Shown piece by piece: positions 12,243-24,610 of a DNA stretch of 64,000 bases. The translations under genes and the position numbers were made by a program. The DNA is taken from NCBI RefSeq assembly GCF_030247195.1, contig NC_080670.1:45212194-45276193 (forward strand), written 5' to 3'. Numbering within the stretch: the stretch's first letter is position 1; the number at the start of each line of letters is the position of its first letter. The notes beneath the pieces were generated by a model. It ran no database searches. It saw only the letters and a program-made list of their open reading frames with translations, and was not told the DNA's origin. Source of the stretch: Topomyia yanbarensis. Its lineage: Eukaryota > Arthropoda > Insecta > Diptera > Culicidae.

Positions 12243-12977
12243 TAGACCTTTCCACATTTTGAAAAAGTTTTGAAATATACATCGGTCAGCTCAAATTCTT
12301 GTTCTAGGTGTGAATTTAAGAACTTTCGCCAAAAATGGAATGTTCTTAAATTCACACCTAGAACAAGCGGAAGCGGAAGAATACGGTAAGCGGAAGAATA
12401 CAGTAAGATTTGGACATGATTTAGAGGTGTCTCCAATCAAAAATCGTGTTTTTGATATGTTTCCATAGGAAGACCACTTACACTCTGATTTAATAGGCCT
12501 TACAAGCCCACATGTCGTCAAAGGTTGTTCCTTAGACATATCTTAACATGTTTTAACAGGTGAACATAGCTCTAATCGCAATAGAAAATTTGTTTATTGG
12601 ATTTTTATATAGAAAAGAATACCAAAACCAAGAAAAAATACTACTTATTTTCCTTGGTTTTGATATACTTTCCTATATGAAAATCCAGTTAACAAATTTT
12701 CTAGAGCGATTAGAGCTATGTTCACCTGTTAAAACATGTTAAGATATGTCTAAGGAACAACCTTTGATGATATGTGGGCATGTATGGCCTATTAAATCAG
12801 AATGTAAGTGATCTTTCTATAGAAACATATCAAAAACACGATTTTTGATTGGAGACACCTCTATATCATGTCCAAATTATGCCATTTTTGGCGAAAGTTC
12901 TTAAATTCACACCTAGAACAAGAATTTGAGCTGACCGATGCATATTTCAAAACTTTTTCAAAATGTGGAGAGGTCTA
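12243..12977. mobile_element. 735-bp giant palindrome (foldback element), 8-bp target duplication
   Basis: ATCACCAC at 12235-12242 and 12978-12985 flanks an element with ends TAGACC and GGTCTA. Almost the whole element is one inverted repeat centred near 12635: the right half reads back through the left half (GAACAAGAATTTGAGCTGACC near 12917 mirrors 12285-12305). The left arm has an extra stretch at about 12344-12409. An 8-bp duplication fits hAT-like or P-like transposition, but the TAGACC end is not diagnostic. The overlapping ORFs are palindrome artefacts. Confidence 0.85.
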
Positions 12978-12985
12978 ATCACCAC

Positions 12986-13070
12986 GTCACTTACTGAACT
13001 GTTGGGATTTCTCTTGGAAGCTTCAAGTGCCCGCTTGTAATCCTTCACATTATGCAATGTTTCTTTTTGG
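12986..13070 (-). pseudogene. DD37E-type mariner relic, N-terminal part
   Basis: The minus strand reads DYK.ALEASKRNPNSSVSDVV, a helix-turn-helix-like N-terminal segment seen in mosquito mariner (ITmD37E) transposases. It continues across the palindrome into the relic at 11830-12242. Upstream sequence is too decayed to follow. Confidence 0.6.
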
Positions 13071-13089
13071 TCACTTTTTCATCGAACGT

Positions 13090-16000
13090 TTGTTGTACCA
13101 TTTCAAAACACACGTAGATTGGAACATTCCCAGCTTCTTACTATGGGCACGGTAAGAGAGATCCGGATGTTCTAGGTATGATAGCAATTTTTTACGCTGC
13201 TGATGTTCTTTCGACTCCCTTTTAGCAACAGTTGCACAATTGATAGTGAAATTTACACAATGTAAACAATACACATTGGACACATTGAAAAATTTCAGGA
13301 GAAGCTACCCAATGGAAAAAAATCAGCGATTTGACTCCCTATTCCCTTTAATTGAAAAGAATGGTCCCCAAACAAACAATGTTCCATATCGAATATCACG
13401 TAACATCCATGTCAGAGCAGTGGGATCAAGGCCAAGTTCCCTCCGGCTCGTGATAAACTGAGAAACAACATTTATTTAGGCACCGAGAACAGACGTCCAG
13501 TGTAAACGTAAATGTTGAGAAAAAATTTACGTTGCATCTAAAGAAAATTTTAATGTTTCTACCGTTGTAAGTTTTACTGCATTGACACTGTACCACACAA
13601 TTGATACCCAAGTGACTATCACAATTATACTGTATTATGCCAACATGATGACCGTAGTGGTCTAGCGGAGACTAGTTCAAATAGCAAAACAAGTATTTTA
13701 AACTTGTTTGTTCAACACATGGGTGTCTGTCCTCAGTGATTTAGCTGTAACATATTAATCTTCCTAACTGAATCGAATAAGCGGATAGTATAGCCGACGG
13801 GAGAGGCATTTAACAAGGTTGGAAAAACTAGGAGTGAGGACGGGAATCCACTATATTAAACAAGTATAGTGGTGTTACAACAGAATAATTCAATCTGATG
13901 CTACAATCATTTAAGCAATAAATAATACACACTAGAACAGAAAGACTGACTGGTAGAATAGCTGGAGGGAATTTAGTATGCGTGGAAATTACGGTTGACA
14001 GAGCTCTTTGATTTACTAATAGTCGATTGATCCGCTTCAGACCTAGGGGACCCAAGAGACAATCAATGCGAAGTTTTAATTGCATCACTGAAGACATAGC
14101 ATGCGTTGTTAAGAGCAGGATAACAAACAAAACTTAATTTTAGGAACTGTACGAGATGGCGATGGGCCTGTGGCCTTCGACTGGCATGGTGCAATCTCAT
14201 TGGTTCGGAAGTCTTCTTGGCTGGTTTTGGTATATGTGTGCTCCCACTCGCAAGTGGATCAATTCGCTTGGGTGGGGGACATGTGGATCCCGTTAGTTGT
14301 CGACTTTTTTACCGTGGGTATGAGGCTAGTTCAGGAAAGGAGTGCAGGACTGGCACCTAAGAGATAATTAATTATTCACGACTTTTTCTTACGAGTATTT
14401 AACTCGACCAAGCATATCGGCTCTCAGAAATTATAAGCAGCCCTTTCGGGTCGGAGTGGTCTGTTCGAGTAGAACCAGGCGGACAATCGGTTCGAGCAAA
14501 CTTTGTGGGGAATAGTGGATAAATATTTTTTATGTCCTTTATGGGCAGCGGTTCTTTTCGTGAAATCCTTAAATGCCTTCACTCGTCTAGCTACTCAGGA
14601 TAAAAACAGTAGAATGGCCCATAATGTAATGAATAATATAGGGTATATTAACTAGAACTGGGATAATCGAATTCTGTTATAAGATAGAGATGAAATAGCA
14701 AAGTTGTAGGAAAAAGTATTTGGGAGTAGGGACTAATACTGCTAGTAAGTTTACCGTATCAATTAATAGTCAATTGATCCGTTTCGGACCTAGAAGACAA
14801 AAAAGAGATTAGGAAGAGACAGAAGCGAATTCAATGCGAAATTTGCGAATATGATGTAGACTCCAAGGCGATGCTACGATGATTTTTCATAGGATTACAC
14901 ATTACACAGACACGACGTTACACGCTCTAAACTTGTGCCAAGTAGTATGTATGTATGAATGTAAGCCCGCATGTCTGCATGTGACCAGAAATCACTGCAC
15001 ACATTGTCAAGTGTAACGGTGAGACGGTAGGTGTACAGTTAATGCACATAGGTTGCAGAAATAGGTTGTTGGGATAGCCTGATTGCACAGTGATAAATAA
15101 CAATAACTATTTTGGTGGAACTAAAGGTTTGGTATCCTTGGAAGGAGTCATTTTTCGTTAGAAAGAAAATGTCAGTATAGAATTGAAGTTAAATTAGGAT
15201 ACTACGATATTTTTAGCATACGACTGTTAACAGAAGAATCGCCACCATCGCTGCATCACAGGTAGCTGTAATATAAAGCATTAATCAATCATATTGATAT
15301 GCAAGCTACGAGTACGAGAAATCTGTGTAAACCTTTTGGTCGACAAAGCTACAATCACACTTAATTCGGCTCGGCAACTTCCCAACAGCTGTGTGGTCAG
15401 CAAATTCAGATACATATATCGCAGTAAAGTGAAAGTTGTTTGCTGATTTTCAGTGAAGTATTTTCCGAGTCTCAGCTATCAAATGTCACTTTTACTGAGA
15501 TCTCAACAAAAAAATTGTTTACTGAGATCTGTTGAGATTTCGGCAAAAGATCCGAAAAAACTGAGATTTGCAGAAAAAAATCAAGAGTATATGGCTCAAT
15601 TATACGCGTTAAAACAACTATTGTCACATATCATTTTTGTTGATCTTGCAAAGGTCATCCCTATATCGAAAACAAAGGCCTACGTCTATTTATGTCAAAA
15701 TATTTACTATACGATCGCTCTTTTCTGGTGAAAGTACTGTCATCTGTTTCATCATACATCGCATTTTTGCTTCTGAGTATACTTATATAAGAGTAATAAC
15801 ATCAAAAGTATTAAAGATAAAGACTTGGCGTCTTCCGCAAATTTGTTTGCAAAAGTAGGCTGTACAACAATAACACCAGAAACAGGGTTGATGTAACGTC
15901 CATGAATTCCTCCGAAGGCGTCATTGGCCCAAACTTATCGACGGCATTGAAGAATATTCTCTGATTTTCCAACAGGGGAATTGTACTTTGGATTTTGTAT

Positions 16001-17150
16001 CTTTTGTGCAATTTGTTCCACGATTTGAAAGGTTCCAGTTTGGAGGTTCGACATTTTTTTCTGGGTAGTAGATTTCAGGGAAATGTTATAGAATTGTAGT
16101 CGAAGACGACGGATGTCTCATTTTGGAAATGTGTCTGTACTTATGTTTCGAGAGAGGGTCGAGTAATCAAACTTTTTACGAAGTAATAATAAGTCTATTT
16201 TAACCCTGTTTCTATTATATTCCTTCCCATTTGAAGCCGTTGGCTAGAGCTGCGTCTGCCATCTTTGTAAACACATTGGCTTAAGTGATAGGACGATAAT
16301 CAGGGAACTCTATTCGAGTTTGCGTTGTGCTCAAACACGAGCATTTCATCGTTTTCAGGCCCTTCGTGTTCTTATATTGGTTCTTAATAATGAAGCAACA
16401 TATTGATTCCAATTTATACGCATTCCGTCGATTGTCGTCGCCAATAGGGCCAATATAGGCACTTTACCTTATATGTGTTTGTTTTATCATCATGGCCGAA
16501 CAACTCCACGTTGGTGGAATAGTATGATTGAAATACTTATTAGGCTTCTTGCTAAACTAAATCTATATAAAGTCTAAGACTGTCGGATTCGCTCGCAGTT
16601 GGGGGTGATGTATTCTTTGATATTCTAAATCCTACGTAATGTGAACAAATGGTGCTTCTTGTTATAGGTTGTATTGATGAATTTCTTCAAGGTGTGCAAT
16701 TGATTCTTTTTCCACCACATTGGTGCCCATATGATGGCAAACGGTATGGCGCACAGCTGATATAAATACACGTAAAAATACGTAAACGCATCAATCGTTT
16801 TCTTCATTCGCGAGATTCGTACTTTTATAACCCTTCAAACTATTTTTTAAAACAGAATTAAAGCCGATTTTAGGATTCTGGCGGAAAACGTAAGAATTCT
16901 ATTGCTCATAAGTGGTTACTAACAACAATAATTGATATACGAATGATACTAGAAAAACTTTATTTCAAGTTTAACTCTCAATCAACCAGCGAAACTAACT
17001 GCAATTCGTTCCGCCCACTAGAACCTGTTCCAAACTCAGAGCCATGCTTACGAGTAATGTTATGAATACAAATGAATAACAACACCAGCAACAATAGCCG
17101 CACATATGATTGACTGTTTTATTTTTATCTGTTTCTGGTTTCTATTATTA
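13090..17150. other. Intergenic region upstream of PPP1R37
   Basis: No gene recognised. A diverged direct repeat is visible: TAGTCGATTGATCCGCTTC near 14021 and TAGTCAATTGATCCGTTTC near 14767, each followed by GGACCTAG-like sequence and CAATGCGAA. A GC-richer patch at 14155-14365 has no identifiable content. 15490-15570 is rich in CTGAGATCT-type inverted motifs, like short mosquito repeats. The PPP1R37 promoter should lie in the right half, but no core element is clear. Confidence 0.4.
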
Positions 17151-17154
17151 ACAG

Positions 17155-17286
17155 GCATCAGACGGACTCAGCGATAAACAAGCCAACAGAACACACGACC
17201 GCTTCGGAAACGGCCAGCGCAAAGAGTGAATGAGCGACGCAAAACAGAAAAGTTGAGATAGGCCCAGAATATACGCCAGGCAAAAA
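17155..17286 (+). other. Probable PPP1R37 5' UTR
   Basis: A good splice acceptor (TTTCTATTATTAACAG, ending 17154) precedes the start codon by 132 bases with no intervening ATG in frame. This suggests a leader exon beginning at 17155 and an upstream non-coding first exon that I cannot locate. The start context is AAAAATGA. Confidence 0.5.
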
Positions 17287-18427
17287 ATGAGCATTGATCC
17301 AAGTAACGCATCTCAAACGACAGCAGCAACAGCGTCAATTTTGCCGCCAACTGGGGCCGAAGAAGAGGAAGAATCGACATTGGTCGAAATTTCGCCTTCA
17401 TCGTCATCGTCACCAACAACGGTATCGTCGCTATCGCCATCATCCCGAACCAGCAGTGCCAGTGTGGGTGACAATGCCGAACCTCATCCGGAAATGAATG
17501 TCGGAATCAAACCGACACCCACGATTGTGATGGCTACGATTGCAAACACATCTTCGTCGGACTCTTCAGAAGCTAGCACCGTTGCATTAGTAGACGATCT
17601 AACTCCTCAGCAGCTACACGATAAACAGCAGTCCCTACTAGCACCAGTGGCGGAACAGGTTGCAAGTGATCACCCATCGGAGCAACAGTCACGGCACCAG
17701 ATACCCATTCAATCCTCGTCGTCGCTGTCAACTCCGTCCTCATCCGAAGAATACGACGAATCTACGGTGACCAGTAGCACCGATGGTGCCTTGAACGTTT
17801 CCAACAGCAATAGCCAACTGAACAACAATAACACCGCCGCAGCAGTTAGTGAACAGCAAGTAGTGATTCAAGCGTGCTCAATCGAAGGTGTCCTTTTACC
17901 ATCGACGACGGTCACAGTGATTACAAGTACGCCGGAACGTGTCCCAGATAGCAAGGAGAAGGCATCACAGAGCAATGCACCGATAGAGATAGTACAAATC
18001 TTTCCCTCCGCTGCGGCACCTATATTCTCGTCGGCAACGTCCTCTTCATTTTCATCTTCCTCTCCTTCAACCTCCACTTCAACCACATCATCAACGTCCT
18101 CGTCCTCGTCATCGCCTTCCGTTTCACCGTTGGCAGTTGATCAACAAATTACGGCAAAAGAGTCGCCTTCATCGCAAGTGCAATCCAATGAAATGAAAGA
18201 CCTAGTTCCTCGCAAGGCGGAACCAAGCAACGCTGAAAAATCAACGGATGAAACGGTAGACCAAGAGGTGCCCCAGCGGCAGGATATAATCCAATCTTCT
18301 ACGATTACGCGTCCTAGCAGCACAAGTGAACAAACCACCAGTGAGAGTAGACGGCGACGAGTTACATTCCCGGACGATGCACATCTCGTCACTGGCTACC
18401 TGGAATCGATTAATCCTTGGGAGAGTG
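17287..18427 (+). CDS. PPP1R37: PPP1R37 exon 1 (protein phosphatase 1 regulatory subunit 37)
   Basis: PPP1R37 binds and restrains protein phosphatase 1; vertebrate versions are leucine-rich-repeat proteins with an N-terminal RVxF docking motif. Exon 1 encodes residues 1-380. The first 350 are Ser/Thr/Gln-rich and look disordered, with poly-Ser tracts near 17400 and 18030-18110. The docking motif RRRRVTFPDD sits at residues 355-364 (RVTF at 358-361), followed by the family's LVTGYLES.NPWES. The donor is G|GTATGT (18427/18428), phase 1. The N-terminal extension is far longer than in vertebrates. The start is the first ATG in the only long frame; it could be internal if the gene has more 5' coding exons. 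Confidence 0.9.
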
Positions 18428-20755
18428 GTATGTATTCTTACACATTGAATCGGTACCTTTTTGAAAATGTCATCTTAATTGCTAATTATAATGATTGACG
18501 GTGTGAATCTAGTATCTTTTTACTGCAGATTTTTTTTGTGTTGCAAAGAAATCAATAGCTTTTGTAGAATCTACCATTACCCCAATAAACCGGAAAATAT
18601 TGTTTCAATAAGAGATATCATTGTACTTTCTCCCGGGCCTTTAAACCACGCAAGAGAAATTAATATGGGATCTATTATTGTACAATGGGGAAAAAAGATC
18701 ACGAAGCGAATGTAATGGTTGGGCGCAGATCCACAGATAGACTAAATTACTGTGGACAATATTAGGAATAGAGTTATGCATACGTTATCTATTTTCTTCG
18801 TTTTTTTTTTTGGTGCGCTATTTGTTGCAAAATTTTCATCTATTAGATGTTAAGAGGTAGTATTTGAATAATCAAATTTAGATATTCGTATTATTATCTC
18901 TACGCAACCATGCTTGAATTTAAGTCAGTATACAATATTAGGACAACAAAACCACTTTTTCGTGCGAAATTTACCGACATAACAAGAATTATTGACTAAT
19001 ATTTTTTCCATATTTGGTATTTTATATACGACCAATTCGGGCTGAATGGTATTATATAGAGCAAAGTTCCGTTTGAATAAGATAAACTTAGCATTTTGTT
19101 GATCTACCCTTAGGATGCATAAAAGTTTTTATCGCAACGAAAAAAATCCTTCAGGCGCATTTTTTTCGAATAACTACACGATTTCCTATACACCATTTGC
19201 CACATTTACGTCCCATTGGATGTACGATACAAAACATAGTTTTGCTGGAGAATGACATTCTGATTTATATTGAAGTTAGTCTTAATCCACGGTTGTCCGT
19301 GATCTTTCAAAACATCGATATAAACAAACTTTGATCAAAACTGAAGTTTTGTAATTTTTCTAATATATTTTACACGGCTCAATGCATTACCATAACTAAG
19401 CCGTGGGTCTTTCATGTATTTACAAGATGTACAAATAAAAAAACGCAAAGTTACTGCCGGTCCGTCGCACAGTGGCACGACGAGTGACAAAACCCTAAAA
19501 ATTATCTGATGGAAAATGAATTTTTCACATGTCGTTGAAGCAAGTGATGTCGATGATTTCTATTCAATTCGATTCCTTCGAACTTCGAATGGTGATATCT
19601 CAAGAATTACACGGTCGATTAAGTAGTTTTAAGTTTTTTGGAAAGAAGAATGAATATACTGAAACTAAACTATAGATATGAGCTTTTTGTACAGAAATGA
19701 TTTGCCTTTGTTCTGTATCAAGAAAAAGCAATTGAAAAATTCAATGTCGTATCAGTAATTTATCTTTATACGTCTTCCAATTTTTGAGATGGTCTCACAT
19801 GGGTCACTTATTTTAAATCTGACTCAAAATTTAGTGTAGTTTCAAGATATACATGCCTCATCTTGCGCATTTTTGCGCCGAAGTTGTTATATCTATGTTT
19901 TTGAAAAGACCCATATGGAGACGCCGTGTAACTTATGAATATTCTTACAAAGCGGTTACCTACTCAATATCATATTACTGAAAAAATTGTGATATTTACT
20001 AGTTTTGGCAACCATTTCTGCTATCCGATGTGATTGTTTACTATTGTAAACGTGCATATTAACCCTTTAACGACCAACGCCTTGAAATGAAATTACGTAA
20101 AAGTAGTCAAAAAAAGAATTATGGAATTTCAAAACTGATAGCAGAAATGGATTCAGCGACCCAAAAATAGTTAAAACCCCAAGTTTTAGCCACATAAATT
20201 AATTTTTATAATTTTGTCGCAACTTTGTATGGGGAGGTGCGTCGAGTCGTGTTAACGCAGCTTGCTGCTACGTGTTAAGGTCCTTTTCTTTCGGTGGTGA
20301 TGCAACCTCTGCGCAAAGTTATCCATGGTATAGTTCCTGTACATAGAATTGACACGTAGGAATTGCTGACTATATGTAACGCCTTGGGTTGATTTGCGAT
20401 GGATGATCAGGTATGAACCATGACACTTACAAGCGTATGATGGCATGTATGAATCTATTCTCCTCTTAGACCTCTTGGATATTTCTCGGGGCAATAATTC
20501 GGCACGTATGCGTTTTGTACACTCTGTCAATGGTAAAAAATTTCTTACAAGTGAAGATGATACCTTAAATACAGCAAACGCTTCGAACACTGAAGTCGCT
20601 TAGTCTAGATGCGGTCTGTTACCAAATATCGCTTCAATTTTGCTCTGGATGAAATTTTTGAGGACATTGGATTAGCCTGCACATGTTAGTACCGAGATAT
20701 TCGCATTGTTGCCTGGTTCCTATTTGAACGAATATAGGGTGCCGAGGACTCTTTG
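18428..20755. other. PPP1R37 intron 1, first part
   Basis: The intron runs 18428-24610. This first part is AT-rich. A short dispersed repeat at 19372-19430 matches 2579-2640. A 112-codon antisense ORF (20590-20252) has no recognisable motif. No exon is seen. Confidence 0.5.
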
Positions 20756-20759
20756 TTTC

Positions 20760-21570
20760 TTTACGTGTGGTAATCATTTACCTCCCAGCTGAATCTACCC
20801 TACTCTGACTGAATGTTTCCGGCAGTGGAATTTCTCCGGATACCAATGCGCGTTTCTTTGGGCCATTTAGGTCCCAGCTTTGTCACGATTTACTCGGGTA
20901 GTCCCCGGCGTGGAATCAACCCGATTCAATCTTTCCAATGGCGGAACTTCTCCCGGTGCTAATGCCATTTGGACGGTGCTAACTCAATCGGACTAAGTGG
21001 CAAAATATCAAAAATAAGATAAGATAATTTCACTTTTGTAATATGTTAAAATAAGCATGAATCATGGCTAAAATATTTTTGAATTATAATGTAAAGGATG
21101 CTGCGATTCAAACTTTAAACTTGTTTTTCCCGATATCAATACAATGTTTCCCAAATATGTCGCGATTTATTCGGATATTCCCCAGCGGTGAATTTAGCCT
21201 ACCCCGACTGAGAAATCCCCAATTGCAAAATTTTTCTCCCGATATCGATGGCCGTTTCCCTGGGTTATTTAGCTTTCAGCTTTGTCGCGATCTGCTCGGC
21301 TATTCGCCAGTCTAAAATCTACCCGAATAAATCTTTCCGATGGCGGAACTTCCCCCGTTTAGGAGCCCGTTTTCGTGAGCCATAGAATTCCCAATTATGT
21401 TGCGATCTACTCGAATAGTCCCTGGCGGCGAATCTACCCTAGCCCTACTGATAGATCTCCGACGCGGTATTTCTCCCGACTCCGTTACCCGTTTCTTTGA
21501 GGTATTTTTTTTCTAACATTGTAGCGATCTACTCGGATAGTCCACGGCGGTGAGTTTACTCTACTTTTTC
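20760..21570. repeat. Degenerate tandem repeat, unit about 115-126 bp
   Basis: The anchor GCGATCTACTCGGATAGTCC and relatives recur near 20887, 21161, 21287, 21402 and 21524. Each is followed by C(G/C)GGCGGTGAAT, CTACCC, CCGACTGA and then TCTCCCG..., CCCGTTTC and a TTTAG...CCAACTTTGT segment. Spacings of the last four are about 126, 115 and 122 bases. A 270-base gap separates the first two and includes an AT-rich patch at 21000-21110. It lies just 3' of the antisense R1-type relic and could be its 3' tail array. Confidence 0.7.
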
Positions 21571-22179
21571 CCGACAGTATTGTTCCGGCAATTTAGTATC
21601 ACTGCTTGGCTCGTGGCGTTCGGTGTACCGTCGTCTCGACACGTCTCAACTACGATATTATTCACGTTAACTTACAAGGGAGATGCTGCGTGTTCGAATC
21701 GATGTACGTTATATCTGAAACAACTGAGACCAAAAATGATAGAAAGATCAAATAGAAAGTTACTGTTCTGCCAGATCGAGCGAAACAATATGAGCCTGTG
21801 ATTCCAGCTTCCTTATTCCGCCGAATCTTAATCCTACTGCCATTTGGCCGTCGAGTCAGTTTTCCGTATTCACTATCGTCCCCCTGAAGTACCGCAATAC
21901 AAATAGCACCTCAGTATCCACGACGATACACTAGCCAGAAGACGCCCCTTGCTACTGCTTGACCTAGCGTTGTTGGGCATAATTCTCGCTAATGAATTGA
22001 TAGCGAATGCGATAACTTTGCTCTCCCGGAGGACTATTCGACGCATGTGGTGAAGTCAGTGGGTCGTCGATCATCATACCAAGTCGTTTCGAGACTCTGA
22101 CATGTTCCCCGATAGTGATATCTACCGTTGCAGTAATTTGCAAATGCTGATTAGTAGCATCTCCGTTTTGTAATGGGTT

Positions 22180-22855
22180 ATCTGTAAGTTCGCTCCTTGC
22201 ATCCAGTTTCCAATAGTGTCGATCACCTCCATCGCCAGCATTCCAGGACTTTCGGTTTATCTTCCTGTACCGTTATAACGATGTCGCCCGCAAAACAGAT
22301 GACATCTCCATCCCTAGAAAGCATTGGACTCAGAATTGTGCCATGTGAGACACTTGCCGTGATTTTAATCAGTATCAATATCTTCCAATAACGATCCAAA
22401 TAGCGTCCACTGTAGACTTGCCTTTACGAAATCTGAACTGGTGTTTCGAGAATCCGGCTTCCGCACTTTGTAAATGTGATCAGCCTGTTGAGTATAATCC
22501 TCTCCCTAGTGTATCTAGCAAGCATAATTGTCTATGCGACGGAGGATCATCAGAAGGCTTATCTGGTTTTAGCAACAGGAGCAGCTTTTCTGTTTTCTAT
22601 CCATCCGGTAGGTAACCCTTGCATAGGAGTGTTTTTGGAGCCCCTTCCATAATATGTCCGGGAAAGCCTAGATTTCCGAAAAGTTGTGCATATGCGATCC
22701 AGGTGCGCTTGCTTCATCTCTAAATCTTTCGCCGCTGTTACGGGTCGCTCGTTGGAGACTTGTGTCACTTCAGTACCTCGCCATACAGTATAATTGGCAA
22801 GATCGTTGGGCTGCGATCCGGAAAAATCATGCAACGATGATCTTAAGTTTGCCAC
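22180..22855 (-). pseudogene. R1-type LINE reverse transcriptase relic
   Basis: Read antisense and across several frame breaks, this stretch shows LINE RT motifs in order: a LP.GW..AK..L..KP segment near 22600-22560, HQFGFRKGKSTVDA at 22455-22404, and FAGD at 22294-22283. FAGD stands where the catalytic F/Y-A-D-D should be, so the active site is broken. With the endonuclease and ORF1 scraps upstream (23294-23381, 23407-23610) it resembles the R1 group. It is a dead insertion in PPP1R37 intron 1, opposite to the gene. Confidence 0.75.
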
Positions 22856-23293
22856 ACTGCATGTTTCTTTCCAGGGGTTGGCCCCAGTGTTTTGGCACAG
22901 CTTCTTAAAGCAGATCGATTTGCTCCACTTAGTGCAGCCCGGACCACTATATTTCGCTCCTCTCAGTCTTCTTCGGTACTTGCTCTCTCAGCCTTTCAGC
23001 TCAAAGACAACTTGTGCGGAAACCTCTGAATATCTTGCTTCAACAGTGGCGTTTCTTGACATGGTGGAGTCGCTTGCTCATGTTTGCCGCCAGTGACGGA
23101 CTAAAAAAGGTTACGTCGAAGATGGATTCCTGACTGTCTCTACGAAAAGTACTACTGTCACCTCATTACATAACCTAACATCCAGCTTCGATAGTGCTTT
23201 CAGTAGGTTATTCACACTTGTGTTGATACGTTTACTTCGTCACTCCACTGCGTTCAAACGAGTTTGAGACCACTTCTATGAGATATTTGGCCA

Positions 23294-23381
23294 TAACGTG
23301 CAATCATTCCCGCTCTCTCCGTCACCCAGTTACAGTTATTGATAGAGCCTTGATACAGTTCCACAATGTTTGCAACGTCGC
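23294..23381 (-). pseudogene. R1-type LINE endonuclease fragment
   Basis: The antisense frame reads DVANIVELYQG, then NCNWVTERAGMIA. This matches the pattern near the start of R1-group apurinic endonucleases (D-V-A-x-I-S-E-P-Y ... N-W-V-x-D-x-A-G). The catalytic Glu context has become VELY. Only a short piece survives before the RT fragment, so most of the endonuclease has been deleted. Confidence 0.6.
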
Positions 23382-23406
23382 GCTTAGTCTTTTGGAATGT
23401 GTTCTT

Positions 23407-23610
23407 TCAACCCGCATTTTCTACACACGTCAGATCTTTCCGGGCCTTTGCAGCTTCCAAAACATTTTCTCCCCCAACTTCTTCAACTCCGATTCGATTC
23501 TCACTTTCGAATAAACTCGCGTATGTTATTCTTTTGTGCACTTCGACGATCAGTACATCGCCCTTAATTTTTTCCCGACGAGGTTGCGGTATCTTCTTCC
23601 TTGCCTGCAT
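23407..23610 (-). pseudogene. R1-type LINE ORF1 (gag-like) fragment
   Basis: A 67-codon antisense frame contains RREKIKGDVLIVEVHKRITYASL and later GGENVLEAAK. This resembles the RP.A..V....SYAD.L segment of R1-group ORF1 proteins. It sits upstream (antisense) of the endonuclease and RT fragments in the expected ORF1-then-ORF2 order. No zinc knuckles are visible. Confidence 0.5.
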
Positions 23611-23887
23611 TAGTACACGTAGCTGGTTTCAGATACGCCACCGAAGAGTCAACAAAACCTTAGTACTAAAATTATATTACGGAACTCTGATCTCCTATTT
23701 CAAAAGATTTTGCTGCCAGTGTTATACGTACAGAACATTTGCATGGCTGCTGTGGTCTTATTGCACCTGGGAACCGTTCCTGTCTGAGGCACGAACATAC
23801 GGCGACTAGTTCATGAAAACAGCGTAGTTTTTTACTGTGTTCATATCCAAGTGTGAATAAATGAGAAAAACACAACTGTACCTCTGT

Positions 23888-24455
23888 CACTTTTCTGCGA
23901 TGATACTAGCATTTTTGCCACAGGTAGGAGCCTTCAAACTATATGCAGTCGACCGCAACGAAGCTTGAATATTTTCAATGATTACCTGAAAATGGAAAAT
24001 TTCCACTATTTGTGTTTCCGCATAAGCCAAGAGCTTCTACTCTTAAACCAAATAAGAACCATACTACTAAATTTACTGGTTTGAATTTTGCATGGTCAGA
24101 TCAAGTTAACTTACTTTTAATGATCACATTGAAGGAATCCAAGCAAAATGCAACAAATATATAAAATATTTATACCATCTTCTAAACAGGAATTCTAGGC
24201 TCTGCCTAACGAACCAACTATTAATTTATAAACAAATATTTAGACCGGCAATGCTATATGCAATGCCAATTTGGGCTACTTGGAAGAAAACGTTTCAAAG
24301 GGCTCAGAACAAAATTCTGAAAATGATTTTGAGGCGTCTCCCAAACGAATTCCACAGACTTGCAAACATAGATACGAACAGTATTATAAGCAATTTTTGA
24401 GAAAAATCGTTGCAATCACCAATTACAACCATTAGTCATCTGTATAGTGTATAAG
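23888..24455 (+). pseudogene. Jockey-type LINE relic (RT catalytic motif to 3' end)
   Basis: The plus strand begins at the RT catalytic motif FCDDTSIFATGRSLQTICSR (FCDD at 23893-23904, family FADD). After frame breaks it continues with KCNKYIKYLYHLLNRNSRLC, LLIYKQIFRPAMLYAMPIW and LPNEFHRLANIDT, all typical of the thumb/C-terminal region of jockey-group elements. It is 5'-truncated and in the sense orientation of PPP1R37. Only about 155 bases separate it from the exon 2 acceptor. Confidence 0.8.
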
Positions 24456-24610
24456 TTAGTTTATATATACAACAGTACCTTTAGGAGGGTAAACATAATC
24501 TTTTACAATAAATACGACACCCTTCAAAAGATTCTTAATGATAAAACGATCATTAAATGCCTCCTATCTCACTAGCAAACATTAACTATTATAATGTTTT
24601 CAATTTTTAG

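Noticed and set aside
12560..12742. 60-codon ORF as a gene
   Set aside because: It lies across the centre of the giant palindrome; it and its antisense partners are artefacts of the inverted repeat.
16625..16807. Membrane-protein-like 60-codon antisense ORF
   Set aside because: Hydrophobic and protein-like, but too short and without exon signals or a family match.
17868..18392. Antisense ORFs opposite PPP1R37 exon 1
   Set aside because: They are shadows of Ser-rich codon repeats in the sense frame, with no independent support.
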